A stretch of DNA of 64,000 nucleotides, taken from positions 1,736,001 through 1,800,000 of the forward strand of contig OZ243931.1 in the NCBI GenBank assembly GCA_965214055.1. Reading direction: 5' to 3'. The stretch is from WTGA01 sp965214055. GTDB lineage: Bacteria; Pseudomonadota; Gammaproteobacteria; Arenicellales; Poriferihabitantaceae. Of this stretch, positions 52,490-60,999 are shown in pieces. The position numbers were made by a program, and so were the translations under genes. The notes below the pieces were generated by a model that searched no databases, had not been told where the DNA came from, and was given only the letters and a program-made list of their open reading frames with translations. Position 1 is the stretch's first letter. Every line of letters starts with the position of its first letter.

Positions 52490-55400
52490 GATACTTTACG
52501 TTTGTTGCGTGAATATGGAGCCAATTTTTTGTCAGTCTTCAGATAGCGAATACTTACTTCGGCGAGGGCTGCAAGAATGATGTTTCGCTGTTTTTCTCCA
52601 CTGTTATGCAATACTCCAGTGATCGTATCCGACAATGTATCTATCGTATCCCGGTCTCCGTCGGAAACCTGGAATTCGTCATATACCGGGGCTGAATTTC
52701 CCTCTTGACCGACAACCACTGCCATGGAATGACGCTTGTCACTTCTCCCTTTGACATGTGCAAATGCCTCTGTTCGTACGAAGCGTTGTGCCATGGTTGC
52801 AAGTTCAACGGTTGCTTTGTCTACATCGGGATCAACCCAGCTGTGCACGGGTTTACTTGCTGCCATGCCCGCAAGCCCTTCCATGTCTGAAGTACTGCCC
52901 TCAAATTGTGCCAGACGCATAATAAATGCTTCTTGGCGGTGGTCCCCTCCCAACCCACGGATATTATCTGCCCGATCGCGCAAATCTTTTAGCATTCCTG
53001 GAGCCGAGGTTGCCACCTGAAGTTCTGCCAGAAGAATTTCTTGCAGACGGGCAAGCATGGCTGGATAGGAATCCCGCAGTTCCAAAAGCCCTTCACGAAC
53101 CAGGGATGCGATCCGGGGGGCGGTCTCGTTTTCACTGTTGTGGCCTATATCGGGTAGCAGGTTGGGCATATCATCGAAAATCAGTTTGTTGGGGTCTTTT
53201 GCATGTTTGAACAATTCCCGGATACGAACTGCATTACGCGAAAGCCGTTGAGTTCGACCAACCCATGGTGGCAACCGATCATAGATTGCGACCAGACTCC
53301 GTGCCACATCTATCGGTTCGTGACAGCGAGGTTCGTTTCCTACATTGAACTCATTTACCACGTTGACCAGTTCGGATAGAAGGTGCCGGGAGACCTCCGT
53401 CAAATACATCCATCGGACCTGTATGTCATCCGGGTTTTTTATGAGGTAGTCGATATCAAGGTCGGACAACTCGGCCCTGAAAACACCCTGACGATAGAAA
53501 GCAAGTGCCCCTTGCTCCGATAGCATGAATGCCACAGAGAGTAACGGCAGTAGACCCTCTTTGATGCCAAACGGAGGTTTCCGCCAGAATTCGTATAGGT
53601 CTGAAATTGGTATTATGCGGCCGGAATTAATAATCAACCATTTCCGCCCTGCTTTCCACAAAGGTGTCAGATTGCTGGTATCCGATACCTTCGCTTCGGG
53701 GTTGATAAAGTGCCAGCCCTCTGCCGTCTCATGGTGCAGTCCGGTCTCCTTCAATAGAGAAAAATACAATCCACCTTCCGCCGGGTAACCTTTGATCCCC
53801 AATTTTGGTTCTCGTTCGTTGTGAACCATACGCCGAAGCAGGGCATTGCGGGCTGCAACGGCACTGCTTGATGGCTTTATCCGACCCAGAAGTTCGTTGT
53901 GGAGCACCGGAGCACGGTTAAATCGTTCGTCAGCAAGACGGGAAGCCAGTCCGTTCAGTTCTGCGCGTGACAGTACTGTAGGTTTCTCGCTCTTACGATA
54001 CCAGGAAGCGGTATCGAGTGCTCTCGCAAGGTCACTTTCAAGTTGTTCTTTGACTGCCGCAATGCGGGCAGACACCTCGGTACGGGCCACCCGGTCACCC
54101 TGTAATTCTGGGCTCTCTTCACGTACGCGCTCCAGCGCAGAAAGCTCAACTGCCAACTCGGGGATACGCCATACACTTGGGGACAGGCCGATAACGATAT
54201 CCTGCTCTCCATCGACTTTGGTTGCCTCTTGACAGAGTTCTGTTGCCCTGCCCTGTGACTCACCTTGCATGGGGACTGCAAGCATAAAGCACCCAACTGC
54301 GCCATGGCGTGGTTTGTAATTGGTAACGAACCATTCTATCTCCGCTAACGGCACCACACTCGCATCAAACCAGCGCAATGCTCCAGTTTCGTGGTAGTGA
54401 CGTTTCGCTGCTACAGGTTGGAGATTCGCAAACCTCTCCAATGTTTGTGGTTCTGTTTCCTCACCATCTTCAATGGCCTGTGCCACCGCTTGATCAATGT
54501 CAAAATCACTTCCCTCAAATATTGACCAGGTATTGGAGAATTTCCGAAAAACAATCAAAGACCAGGCACGTAAATCATCCAATGATTGACCGATCTCTTC
54601 CGGGGTATACTCTGTGAGTGAAATTTCCAGCAGGGTGCGACTCGCAGGGAGATGAGATCGCTCTTTGAGGAGGTCTGCCAAGGTGATTATTTTTAACAAG
54701 CACAGATGTAACTCGGTGCCCCCTGAGGCTTCACATCTTCCCAGAGCATCGGTAGCCAGTGCCCAGCGGTGGCCGTCCGGAGAGGCCAGTATTGACGGCT
54801 CCAGATTGATGTTCAGATAGTCCCACAATCGATCAGGAGTATAGAGGTCGGTTTCAGTCGCATGGCGAAGGAAATCACGAAATCCGTTAGGCTCTGCCGA
54901 ATTCAGAAACCCGAACAGACTTCGCTGATTTTGGCCGAAACGTCGGCGAGACAAAGGACCGAGGAGACATGCAGTTACCGGATGCAAGGGCCAACAACCT
55001 TCCAGTGTCGTTGCAAGTTGCGGGGAGTCTTGCTTCACAACGAGTTGCGTGACTTGCTGTGCCAACGGTGCAGTTGGAGCAGGTTGGTAGTCGCTTTCAA
55101 CCGCTTGTGATAATAGGTTGATTTGTTCCTGGGGATCAACATTAATTATCAGATCGACGAATCTGCCCTGGACCTTGGACCACTCATCTCGCATCTCACG
55201 CGATAGGCGAGGTACGTATTCTTCAAAGGCCTGGTGTAGTATGCCGACGACAAGCAGTCGCCCGCCACTTCGTGATGCGAGTTCAGCAAGTTGCTGAAAA
55301 AAATGAATGTCGGTTCCATCCCGAGCTGCACTCTCAAGAAATTTCCCCAATTCGTCGATGAATATCGCAAGGCCTCCTTTAGCGCGCGGGTTACGCGCTG

Positions 55401-55875
55401 CTATTTCTTCCAATGCCTTTAGAAGACTCTGCTCAGACCAGGTCGTTGGTATATCGTTTCTCTTCAACAATCTAGCGGATTCAATCGCTTCCCCAATCAC
55501 GCTGATCGGCTGATCTCGACGGCCGGATATAGGCAGCATATTCCAACCACGGGTTCTGGGAGGGAAAGCTTTCAGCAGGAGGGGAGCAGTTTTCTTTCCA
55601 AGAAGTGTTGCCGCCTCATTGCGTAGCTCTTGACTACCGTTGAGCATCGCGCCGAAAACAACTGCAAGGCTTGATTTGCCACTGCCATAGGGTCCGGTCC
55701 AGGTAAAAGCACCCTGGCCAGTTTCCAGAGCATGGTGTGCCATCACCTCAAGAACATCAGCGGAGGATGGTGGACAGATGAAGCCTTCCAACGCCGACGG
55801 GTCACCAAAATCTGTGTCAATCCGAATAGCACGCTGATAACGCCGCGCTACGTTGACCCTGTCTGCGAGCACCAT
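52486..55875 (-). CDS. sspC: SspC-type large P-loop ATPase
   Basis: A 1129-residue ATPase. The N-terminal third holds Walker A GPYGSGKS (61-68) and Walker B IFIDELGK (171-178), with a QLAELASRSGGRLLVVGILHQ sensor-like stretch after it. The rest has no named domain that I recognise, but the position and size match SspC of the SspABCD phosphorothioation system. It would drive remodelling of DNA for sulfur insertion. It overlaps sspB by one base (TGATG) and sspD by four, so the three are coupled. Confidence 0.88.
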   Translation of the reverse strand: MVLADRVNVARRYQRAIRIDTDFGDPSALEGFICPPSSADVLEVMAHHALETGQGAFTWTGPYGSGKSSLAVVFGAMLNGSQELRNEAATLLGKKTAPLLLKAFPPRTRGWNMLPISGRRDQPISVIGEAIESARLLKRNDIPTTWSEQSLLKALEEIAARNPRAKGGLAIFIDELGKFLESAARDGTDIHFFQQLAELASRSGGRLLVVGILHQAFEEYVPRLSREMRDEWSKVQGRFVDLIINVDPQEQINLLSQAVESDYQPAPTAPLAQQVTQLVVKQDSPQLATTLEGCWPLHPVTACLLGPLSRRRFGQNQRSLFGFLNSAEPNGFRDFLRHATETDLYTPDRLWDYLNINLEPSILASPDGHRWALATDALGRCEASGGTELHLCLLKIITLADLLKERSHLPASRTLLEISLTEYTPEEIGQSLDDLRAWSLIVFRKFSNTWSIFEGSDFDIDQAVAQAIEDGEETEPQTLERFANLQPVAAKRHYHETGALRWFDASVVPLAEIEWFVTNYKPRHGAVGCFMLAVPMQGESQGRATELCQEATKVDGEQDIVIGLSPSVWRIPELAVELSALERVREESPELQGDRVARTEVSARIAAVKEQLESDLARALDTASWYRKSEKPTVLSRAELNGLASRLADERFNRAPVLHNELLGRIKPSSSAVAARNALLRRMVHNEREPKLGIKGYPAEGGLYFSLLKETGLHHETAEGWHFINPEAKVSDTSNLTPLWKAGRKWLIINSGRIIPISDLYEFWRKPPFGIKEGLLPLLSVAFMLSEQGALAFYRQGVFRAELSDLDIDYLIKNPDDIQVRWMYLTEVSRHLLSELVNVVNEFNVGNEPRCHEPIDVARSLVAIYDRLPPWVGRTQRLSRNAVRIRELFKHAKDPNKLIFDDMPNLLPDIGHNSENETAPRIASLVREGLLELRDSYPAMLARLQEILLAELQVATSAPGMLKDLRDRADNIRGLGGDHRQEAFIMRLAQFEGSTSDMEGLAGMAASKPVHSWVDPDVDKATVELATMAQRFVRTEAFAHVKGRSDKRHSMAVVVGQEGNSAPVYDEFQVSDGDRDTIDTLSDTITGVLHNSGEKQRNIILAALAEVSIRYLKTDKKLAPYSRNKRKVS

Positions 55876-56822
55876 CAGGCGGCATTCCTGTGTAATTCAC
55901 GCCTGTAATCGTGCTCAATAAACTTGAACGCTTGTTCTTTGGTAATTTCGTGTTCCCGTATTAACTGTTTCAGCCCGGCAGTTTCAGACCATCGGTACGC
56001 CCCACCACTCACGGCTTCGATTTCCAGCAGAAGGTCTGCAAGTGAGTTTTCATCAAGAACGAAAACGCGGCCCGGTGAGCCCGGTTCGTGCGCAAGTGCT
56101 TCGAAGGAAAGAGATTGTGCAGTGGAATGGTCTGACCAGAATCCATACACTGCGTATGCCACCATTCCTGCACCGAGTGTCGGTTTGCGTCCTCTCACGA
56201 ATCGAAAACCATCTCGTTTGCCGGTAGATTGGATCAGCCCGAGTTCTGTCAAAGGAGATTCCAAAGACTCTTCATAGCCTGTCTTTTCCGAGGGGGATTG
56301 TGAAACATAGGTCCGCACAAAGCAGGCAACATCGCTTTTGATTGTCGAGATCGAAGCTCGGGATTTCGGATGATCCTTCGCCAATTTTTCGATTCCGCGG
56401 ACAAGTGTGTCGCGATAGAAAGTCGGGGATGCATAGTGATTGAACGCCCAGAACCATGTCGTATTGTTTGGATTGCTACTGATTATCCAATGTACAAGCC
56501 ATGTCGTCGTTGGATCTTCCATGTATGGGTCAAGACCGCTTTCCTGAAATAGAGACTTACCAAGCGGTGTGGTCTCACGACCGTCCTTGGAGATTACCTC
56601 TGCAGCCGTTGCCCAATGTCGTATCGATCCGACCATGTTCCGACCAACACCAAATCGGGCAATTGCATCTTTGGCAAGAAAGACAGATCTTTCGCTTCCG
56701 GCATGTTCTGCCTCGGAAACCGCATCGAATGCCTTTTTGAGCCACCCGTAACGTAAGGGAAATGTTTCGTGGCCAGAAAGCCTTAACCTATAATCTTCTT
56801 CATACAACCGACTACGTGTCAT
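55875..56822 (-). CDS. sspB: SspB-type DUF4007 protein (DNA nickase)
   Basis: A 315-residue DUF4007 protein. LRLSGHETFPLRYGWLKKAF at the N-terminus, LAKDAIARFGVGRNMVGSIR and HWATAAEVISKDGRETTPLG are the DUF4007 hallmarks. SspB of the Ssp system is a nickase that opens one strand for phosphorothioate insertion; the family motif GVGRNMV is retained. First gene of the minus-strand sspBCD operon and divergent from sspA across 95 bp. Confidence 0.9.
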   Translation of the reverse strand: MTRSRLYEEDYRLRLSGHETFPLRYGWLKKAFDAVSEAEHAGSERSVFLAKDAIARFGVGRNMVGSIRHWATAAEVISKDGRETTPLGKSLFQESGLDPYMEDPTTTWLVHWIISSNPNNTTWFWAFNHYASPTFYRDTLVRGIEKLAKDHPKSRASISTIKSDVACFVRTYVSQSPSEKTGYEESLESPLTELGLIQSTGKRDGFRFVRGRKPTLGAGMVAYAVYGFWSDHSTAQSLSFEALAHEPGSPGRVFVLDENSLADLLLEIEAVSGGAYRWSETAGLKQLIREHEITKEQAFKFIEHDYRRELHRNAA

Positions 56823-56849
56823 GACTTCGGCCTAGATGGAATGCTCCGC

Positions 56850-56881
56850 TCGACACTATCAAGAATATCCGGTATGGTCAA
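56850..56881. promoter_or_regulatory. overlapping divergent promoters of sspA and sspBCD
   Basis: Plus strand: TCGACA (56850-56855), 17 bp, TATGGT (56873-56878) for sspA. Minus strand: TTGACC (56881-56876), 17 bp, TAGTGT (56858-56853) for sspB. The -10 of each overlaps the -35 of the other. A Shine-Dalgarno-like AGGAAAG precedes sspA. Sequence prediction only. Confidence 0.45.
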
Positions 56882-56917
56882 GACATTACTGGCGGTTGCG
56901 TCCAGGAAAGAGTTTTT

Positions 56918-58093
56918 ATGAACAGAACAGGAACAATCTACGCGGACTATCAGGCTACAACGCCACTTGACCCGCATGTACGGGAATGCATGGAACCATT
57001 CTGGAATGAATCCTTCGGTAATCCACACTCTACCGATCATATTACAGGGTGGCAGGCTGATAAGGCTGTGCATGAGGCCCGTGCTTCTGTAGCCTCTCTC
57101 ATCGGTGCTGATAAAGATGAAATCATCTTCACCTCCGGTGCTACCGAAGCCAACAACCTTGCTTTGTTCGGTCTTGCCCGTCGTATGCCTTCGGGTCGGA
57201 AACGAATAATTGTCAGTGCAGTCGAACATAAATGTGTTCTAGCAGCAGCTCGGGCACTCTCCATTCAGCCCGGGTTTATCGTTGAAACAGTCTCTGTTAA
57301 CCAAGACGGAATGATTGATTTGGATGCACTCCAAGCCTCACTCAATGACGATGTCCTGTTGGTTTCCATCATGGCGGTAAACAACGAAGTCGGATCTATT
57401 CAGGATGTACTTCGTATCGCGGAGATATTAGCCCCATACGACATCCCCTTGCACTGCGATGCAGCGCAGGCACCCTGTGCAATGGATCTAAGTGATCTTG
57501 CCAAGTCTGCAGAAATGATCAGTCTTTCTGGGCACAAGTTCTATGGACCGCAGGGTATTGGTGCACTTTATATCCGTCGTGATCTGCAGGATCGTGTTGA
57601 GCCTCTTATCTATGGTGGGGGACAACAAAACGGGTTGCGATCAGGTACATTGCCATTGCCACTTTGTGTTGGCTTGGGTGCTGCTGCTGATATAATGGCA
57701 AGTAGCAAATCCACTTTAGAACGCTCAAGAATCGCTCGTCAACGTGATCGGTTCATTCATCTCCTACTGGATGCAGGTGCGCCGGTTACGGTGAATGGCC
57801 CGAATACCGACCACCGACATCCTGGCAATGCCAATCTGTGTTTCCACGGATACGATGCTCACAGTATTCTCAGTTCCTTGCAACCAAAGCTTGCTGCATC
57901 CACAGGGGCTGCATGTACCTCGGGTCTGTCCGAGCCGTCACATGTACTTCAAGCCCTGGGTCTTTCGATAGAAGATAGTGATGCTTCCATAAGATTCAGC
58001 TTCGGACGGTTCACCACTGAAAAAGATATTGACAAGGCTGCAACACTGGTTCTGCAAATCCTGGACTCTTTTTCCCTACACCTATCTGCATGA
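56918..58093 (+). CDS. sspA: SspA-type cysteine desulfurase
   Basis: A 391-residue PLP-dependent cysteine desulfurase of the NifS/IscS class, supplying sulfur for DNA phosphorothioation. The PLP lysine is K207 in SLSGHKFYGPQG, H104 is in SAVEHKC, and the persulfide cysteine is C333 in STGAACTSGLSEPSHVL. Besides this one, no iscU or other Fe-S assembly gene is near, which with sspBCD next door supports the SspA assignment over a general IscS. It runs toward the four-gene module and is followed by dispersed-repeat copy 4. Confidence 0.92.
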   Translation: MNRTGTIYADYQATTPLDPHVRECMEPFWNESFGNPHSTDHITGWQADKAVHEARASVASLIGADKDEIIFTSGATEANNLALFGLARRMPSGRKRIIVSAVEHKCVLAAARALSIQPGFIVETVSVNQDGMIDLDALQASLNDDVLLVSIMAVNNEVGSIQDVLRIAEILAPYDIPLHCDAAQAPCAMDLSDLAKSAEMISLSGHKFYGPQGIGALYIRRDLQDRVEPLIYGGGQQNGLRSGTLPLPLCVGLGAAADIMASSKSTLERSRIARQRDRFIHLLLDAGAPVTVNGPNTDHRHPGNANLCFHGYDAHSILSSLQPKLAASTGAACTSGLSEPSHVLQALGLSIEDSDASIRFSFGRFTTEKDIDKAATLVLQILDSFSLHLSA

Positions 58094-58117
58094 TAACGAA
58101 CTTGGTTTGCGTACCCC

Positions 58118-58203
58118 AAGTTAATGGGATAGTCTGTTTCATGGCGTTCAATCTCAGGGGGCTTGTGTCTCGACCGAAGGTGGGGTAGACCATAGATGGC
58201 ATT
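58118..58203 (-). repeat. dispersed repeat, copy 4 (longest)
   Basis: About 86 bp lying in the convergent gap between sspA and the PLD gene. The left end on plus is AAGTTAATGGGATAGTC, the right end GACCATAGATGGCATT; these are imperfect inverted repeats of each other (AATG...ATrGTC). The interior is shared with copy 3. This is the best candidate for a whole element, MITE-like and non-coding. Confidence 0.65.
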
Positions 58204-58226
58204 TGGAGTGGAATACTCAAGCTATA

Positions 58227-59162
58227 TTAACTTCGTGTAATCTGTCGTCCTTTGATCAACACTTCCTGACTAGCCTCTAGTCTGTACGTGTCTGGAAAGA
58301 AAAAAACCAGCCACTGCTTAATAACATGCCAAACCCGTTCGTTATCATGTTTATCAGCTAGATGACAAGTCAAAAATTCATGTGCTTTAGTATCCGTCAG
58401 GCCAGTTGCCGCTAACTTATCAATTTCAGTGAGCAACGGCACTTGCCGAAGTATGCTGGCTATATAAGTTACGAACAGTTCCTGCGGCAACCCCAGCGGC
58501 GGGGAAAGTACGGTAAGATCTCCCCGCGCTGCTTCGTATGCGCTACTCACCATCCTGTCTTTACCCCGTCCGCGATAGACTTCCCAGAGCCGATTAGGGG
58601 TCGGGAATTGGGGAATCCATAGTTCTTCTTCGTCCTCTACAACCGCATCGCCCACTTCAGGTGCAGGATGATACGTGTCAGTTTGCTTCAGTTTCTCCGC
58701 CAGCGCCCGAATTTGGTCACGCAACTGTTCGGTTGCTACGATCGCCGAACCTAATAACATCTCTTCCCATCCGGATAATCCTGGTGAATTCGCAGGCAAC
58801 GTGACGAGTAGTTCGATATTCGATGGGGTATGCCAGCCGAGTCCACGCGCGGTAAGATTCGCTGAACCGACGAGGCATTGTTGTCCATTTGAATAATATT
58901 TTGCATGTAAGTGCGGATGGACCATGAGGCGCGCACCCTTCACCTTCACAATATCATCGAAGATTTCTAGGTCGCAAACTCCAGACGCAATATCTTCCGG
59001 CAACCACCGCGTGATACAAACACATTCTGAAACAGTATCGGGGACAATTTTTAGGAGTCGATTGATTACTGGGGACTTTATGTATGGTGCAGCAATGATA
59101 ATTCTGTTAGCCGCACTACGTATCAGCTCAATGACACCGTTACTGGGAAAGACAGTCACCAT
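58227..59162 (-). CDS. phospholipase D-like (PLDc) nuclease
   Basis: A 311-residue protein with a PLD-type active-site motif HLHAKYYSNGQQCLVGSANL (HxK at residues 86-88, GSAN at 99-102). One motif per chain implies action as a dimer, as in several bacterial PLD-fold nucleases. C-terminal half (about 180-311) is unassigned. Its start lies 4 bp after the GHKL ATPase stop, so it is the last gene of the module. Expected to cut DNA; this is inferred from family and context. Confidence 0.82.
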   Translation of the reverse strand: MVTVFPSNGVIELIRSAANRIIIAAPYIKSPVINRLLKIVPDTVSECVCITRWLPEDIASGVCDLEIFDDIVKVKGARLMVHPHLHAKYYSNGQQCLVGSANLTARGLGWHTPSNIELLVTLPANSPGLSGWEEMLLGSAIVATEQLRDQIRALAEKLKQTDTYHPAPEVGDAVVEDEEELWIPQFPTPNRLWEVYRGRGKDRMVSSAYEAARGDLTVLSPPLGLPQELFVTYIASILRQVPLLTEIDKLAATGLTDTKAHEFLTCHLADKHDNERVWHVIKQWLVFFFPDTYRLEASQEVLIKGRQITRS

Positions 59163-59166
59163 GTAC

Positions 59167-60999
59167 TCAGTCTCCTGAATCTGTCAGGAAAAATCGGGCC
59201 ATCTTTCCCCATTCCTGCCGCATCTCGAACAACCAATCTTGCCGTCGAACCTCTTCCATCTCATATCGTGCCCAGGCTGCAAATAGCAGTTCCAGTGTAT
59301 CTGCAGCCTTGTGAATCCGATCGAGTAAATCAGCGTCAGTCTCGTCCTTGATATCTGGGTCGAGTGACCTAATTAACTGCTCATAAAATGGGTGATTTGT
59401 ATTGAAGACGATCGCCGTTAGTCCGCCCTGTTTATTTTCGACGTTGAAGAAGGCATAGCCCTCCATCTCCTTAGTCAGAAATACGACCTTACGCTTGCGT
59501 GTAAGCGTCGCATTAGCAATTTTTTCGGCGACGTTTCCAGAATAGTGCTTGTCGTCTTTCAGGTCTTTCTCAAGATCTTTACGGTTCTCTTCAGTAAATT
59601 CCTTACTATCAGCATCGGTTGAATGTCCCTGCTCTGCGCGCTCCTGAAATTTCGTTGTCGCTAAATCTTCGACATCTGGCTCGTCGTGTCTGTTTTTTGG
59701 TGTTCGACTTCCTGTCGTCTGTTTGTTTAGCCGTTTCCGTACTTCCTGGATCTGTTTGCGAATATGCTCGACGATAGGAAACAGCAACGCACGTGGATCA
59801 CTTTCCTCCTGCATACGATCACGGAACTCGGACATCGACTCGCCTGGATTGGCTTCCGCCCACCAATCAAACTGAGCCATATGTGACAAAACTGTTGCGT
59901 TTTGCTTGTTATTTGTGACGCCGAACACTTCGTCGAGTGTCGAGGGAAATTCGACCTCGATTCCCCACCACCGCTCGACCGGGTCATAACTATTGGTCCA
60001 GGTGGGGTCGAGGTTCAGCTCGCGACCCTCGCGAACTATCGAAAGCCCGACATTCTTTGCCGCATGTTTGCCGTATGGTTTGGCGCCACGATTACTTTTA
60101 TCGTCGGGCACGGTATCTTCGCGTGCCCAACTCATACGTATGATAACTTTATGCGTCGCTCCATCGTATTCAATCTCAAAAATTTCGTCCTCTTCACCCC
60201 AGTGCTGGAACATCGGCCTATTATCATATGGGGCTGGAGTGGACGAATTATGCATCAGATAGAGAGGATCATTAATGCGTACAGTCGTATCTATGGTTGA
60301 GTCTTTTTCGTCGTCAAGAAAAGTAAGTAGGCGAATGGTTAGGAGTCCATCGTTGATAAACTTACGATACATTCGCCCAACCAGAGATTCCGTATTTTCC
60401 AGAGTTGCACGCGCGCTCCGCCAAGTTAAGCGATGATCATCAAAGTTTGTCCAAAGGACAAGCGTACCCGTAGTTTCGATGTTATTTGATCGATTGCGCC
60501 ACTTGTCTGGCAGCCGCCTATGCTCTGGTTGCGGAACTGCTAACATCTTTCGGCCTTCAATTTCATCGACATCAAGATAGGCATACATGGCGTTGTCGGG
60601 CCCACTTTGCCATGTCCACACTTCTACGCGGCGGCATTGAGAAATCGAAGAATTTGGTAGGCCCATGCCGAAACGTCCGATCCCTTTTCGATCCACCAGA
60701 TGAGTTCCGTTGCCAAATTGGAGGGCGAGGCGTAGGGTTTCTGGCGACATTCCGTGGCCGTTGTCGAGAATTCCAATCGCATTCATTCTTCGGCGGGAAC
60801 GGCTACTTATCTTCCGATATTCCTCAATGCATATCACATTCACATGCTGAGCTTTTGCCTGAACGGAGTTATCAATCAGTTCTGCCAGTGCGTAGGCAGT
60901 ATTCTTATATCCACTATCACGCATAGCCGTCACTGCCAACGCAGGGGGGATAATTTCTCCATCTACCCTTTGCAAATCAACGTTCTCTGTCTGGTTCAT
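59167..60999 (-). CDS. GHKL-type ATPase (HATPase)
   Basis: A 610-residue protein with the Bergerat fold: N-box ELIDNSVQAKA (N44), G1 DNGHGM (D79), and G2 lid GIGRFGMGLPNSS (106-118). Downstream there is a long middle domain and a charged segment (FTEENRKDLEKDLKDDKHYS) before a C-terminal domain. Such MutL/Hsp90-like ATPases recur in anti-phage systems. I choose ATG 60999 (MNQTENV) because GGGAGG lies 9 bp before it; other starts at 61008 and 61029 are in frame. It overlaps the helicase gene by 23 bp. Confidence 0.85.
   Translation of the reverse strand: MNQTENVDLQRVDGEIIPPALAVTAMRDSGYKNTAYALAELIDNSVQAKAQHVNVICIEEYRKISSRSRRRMNAIGILDNGHGMSPETLRLALQFGNGTHLVDRKGIGRFGMGLPNSSISQCRRVEVWTWQSGPDNAMYAYLDVDEIEGRKMLAVPQPEHRRLPDKWRNRSNNIETTGTLVLWTNFDDHRLTWRSARATLENTESLVGRMYRKFINDGLLTIRLLTFLDDEKDSTIDTTVRINDPLYLMHNSSTPAPYDNRPMFQHWGEEDEIFEIEYDGATHKVIIRMSWAREDTVPDDKSNRGAKPYGKHAAKNVGLSIVREGRELNLDPTWTNSYDPVERWWGIEVEFPSTLDEVFGVTNNKQNATVLSHMAQFDWWAEANPGESMSEFRDRMQEESDPRALLFPIVEHIRKQIQEVRKRLNKQTTGSRTPKNRHDEPDVEDLATTKFQERAEQGHSTDADSKEFTEENRKDLEKDLKDDKHYSGNVAEKIANATLTRKRKVVFLTKEMEGYAFFNVENKQGGLTAIVFNTNHPFYEQLIRSLDPDIKDETDADLLDRIHKAADTLELLFAAWARYEMEEVRRQDWLFEMRQEWGKMARFFLTDSGD

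Noticed and set aside
56918..58093. Housekeeping IscS assignment for the cysteine desulfurase
   Set aside because: No iscR, iscU, iscA or hscBA genes are near, while sspBCD is divergent next to it.
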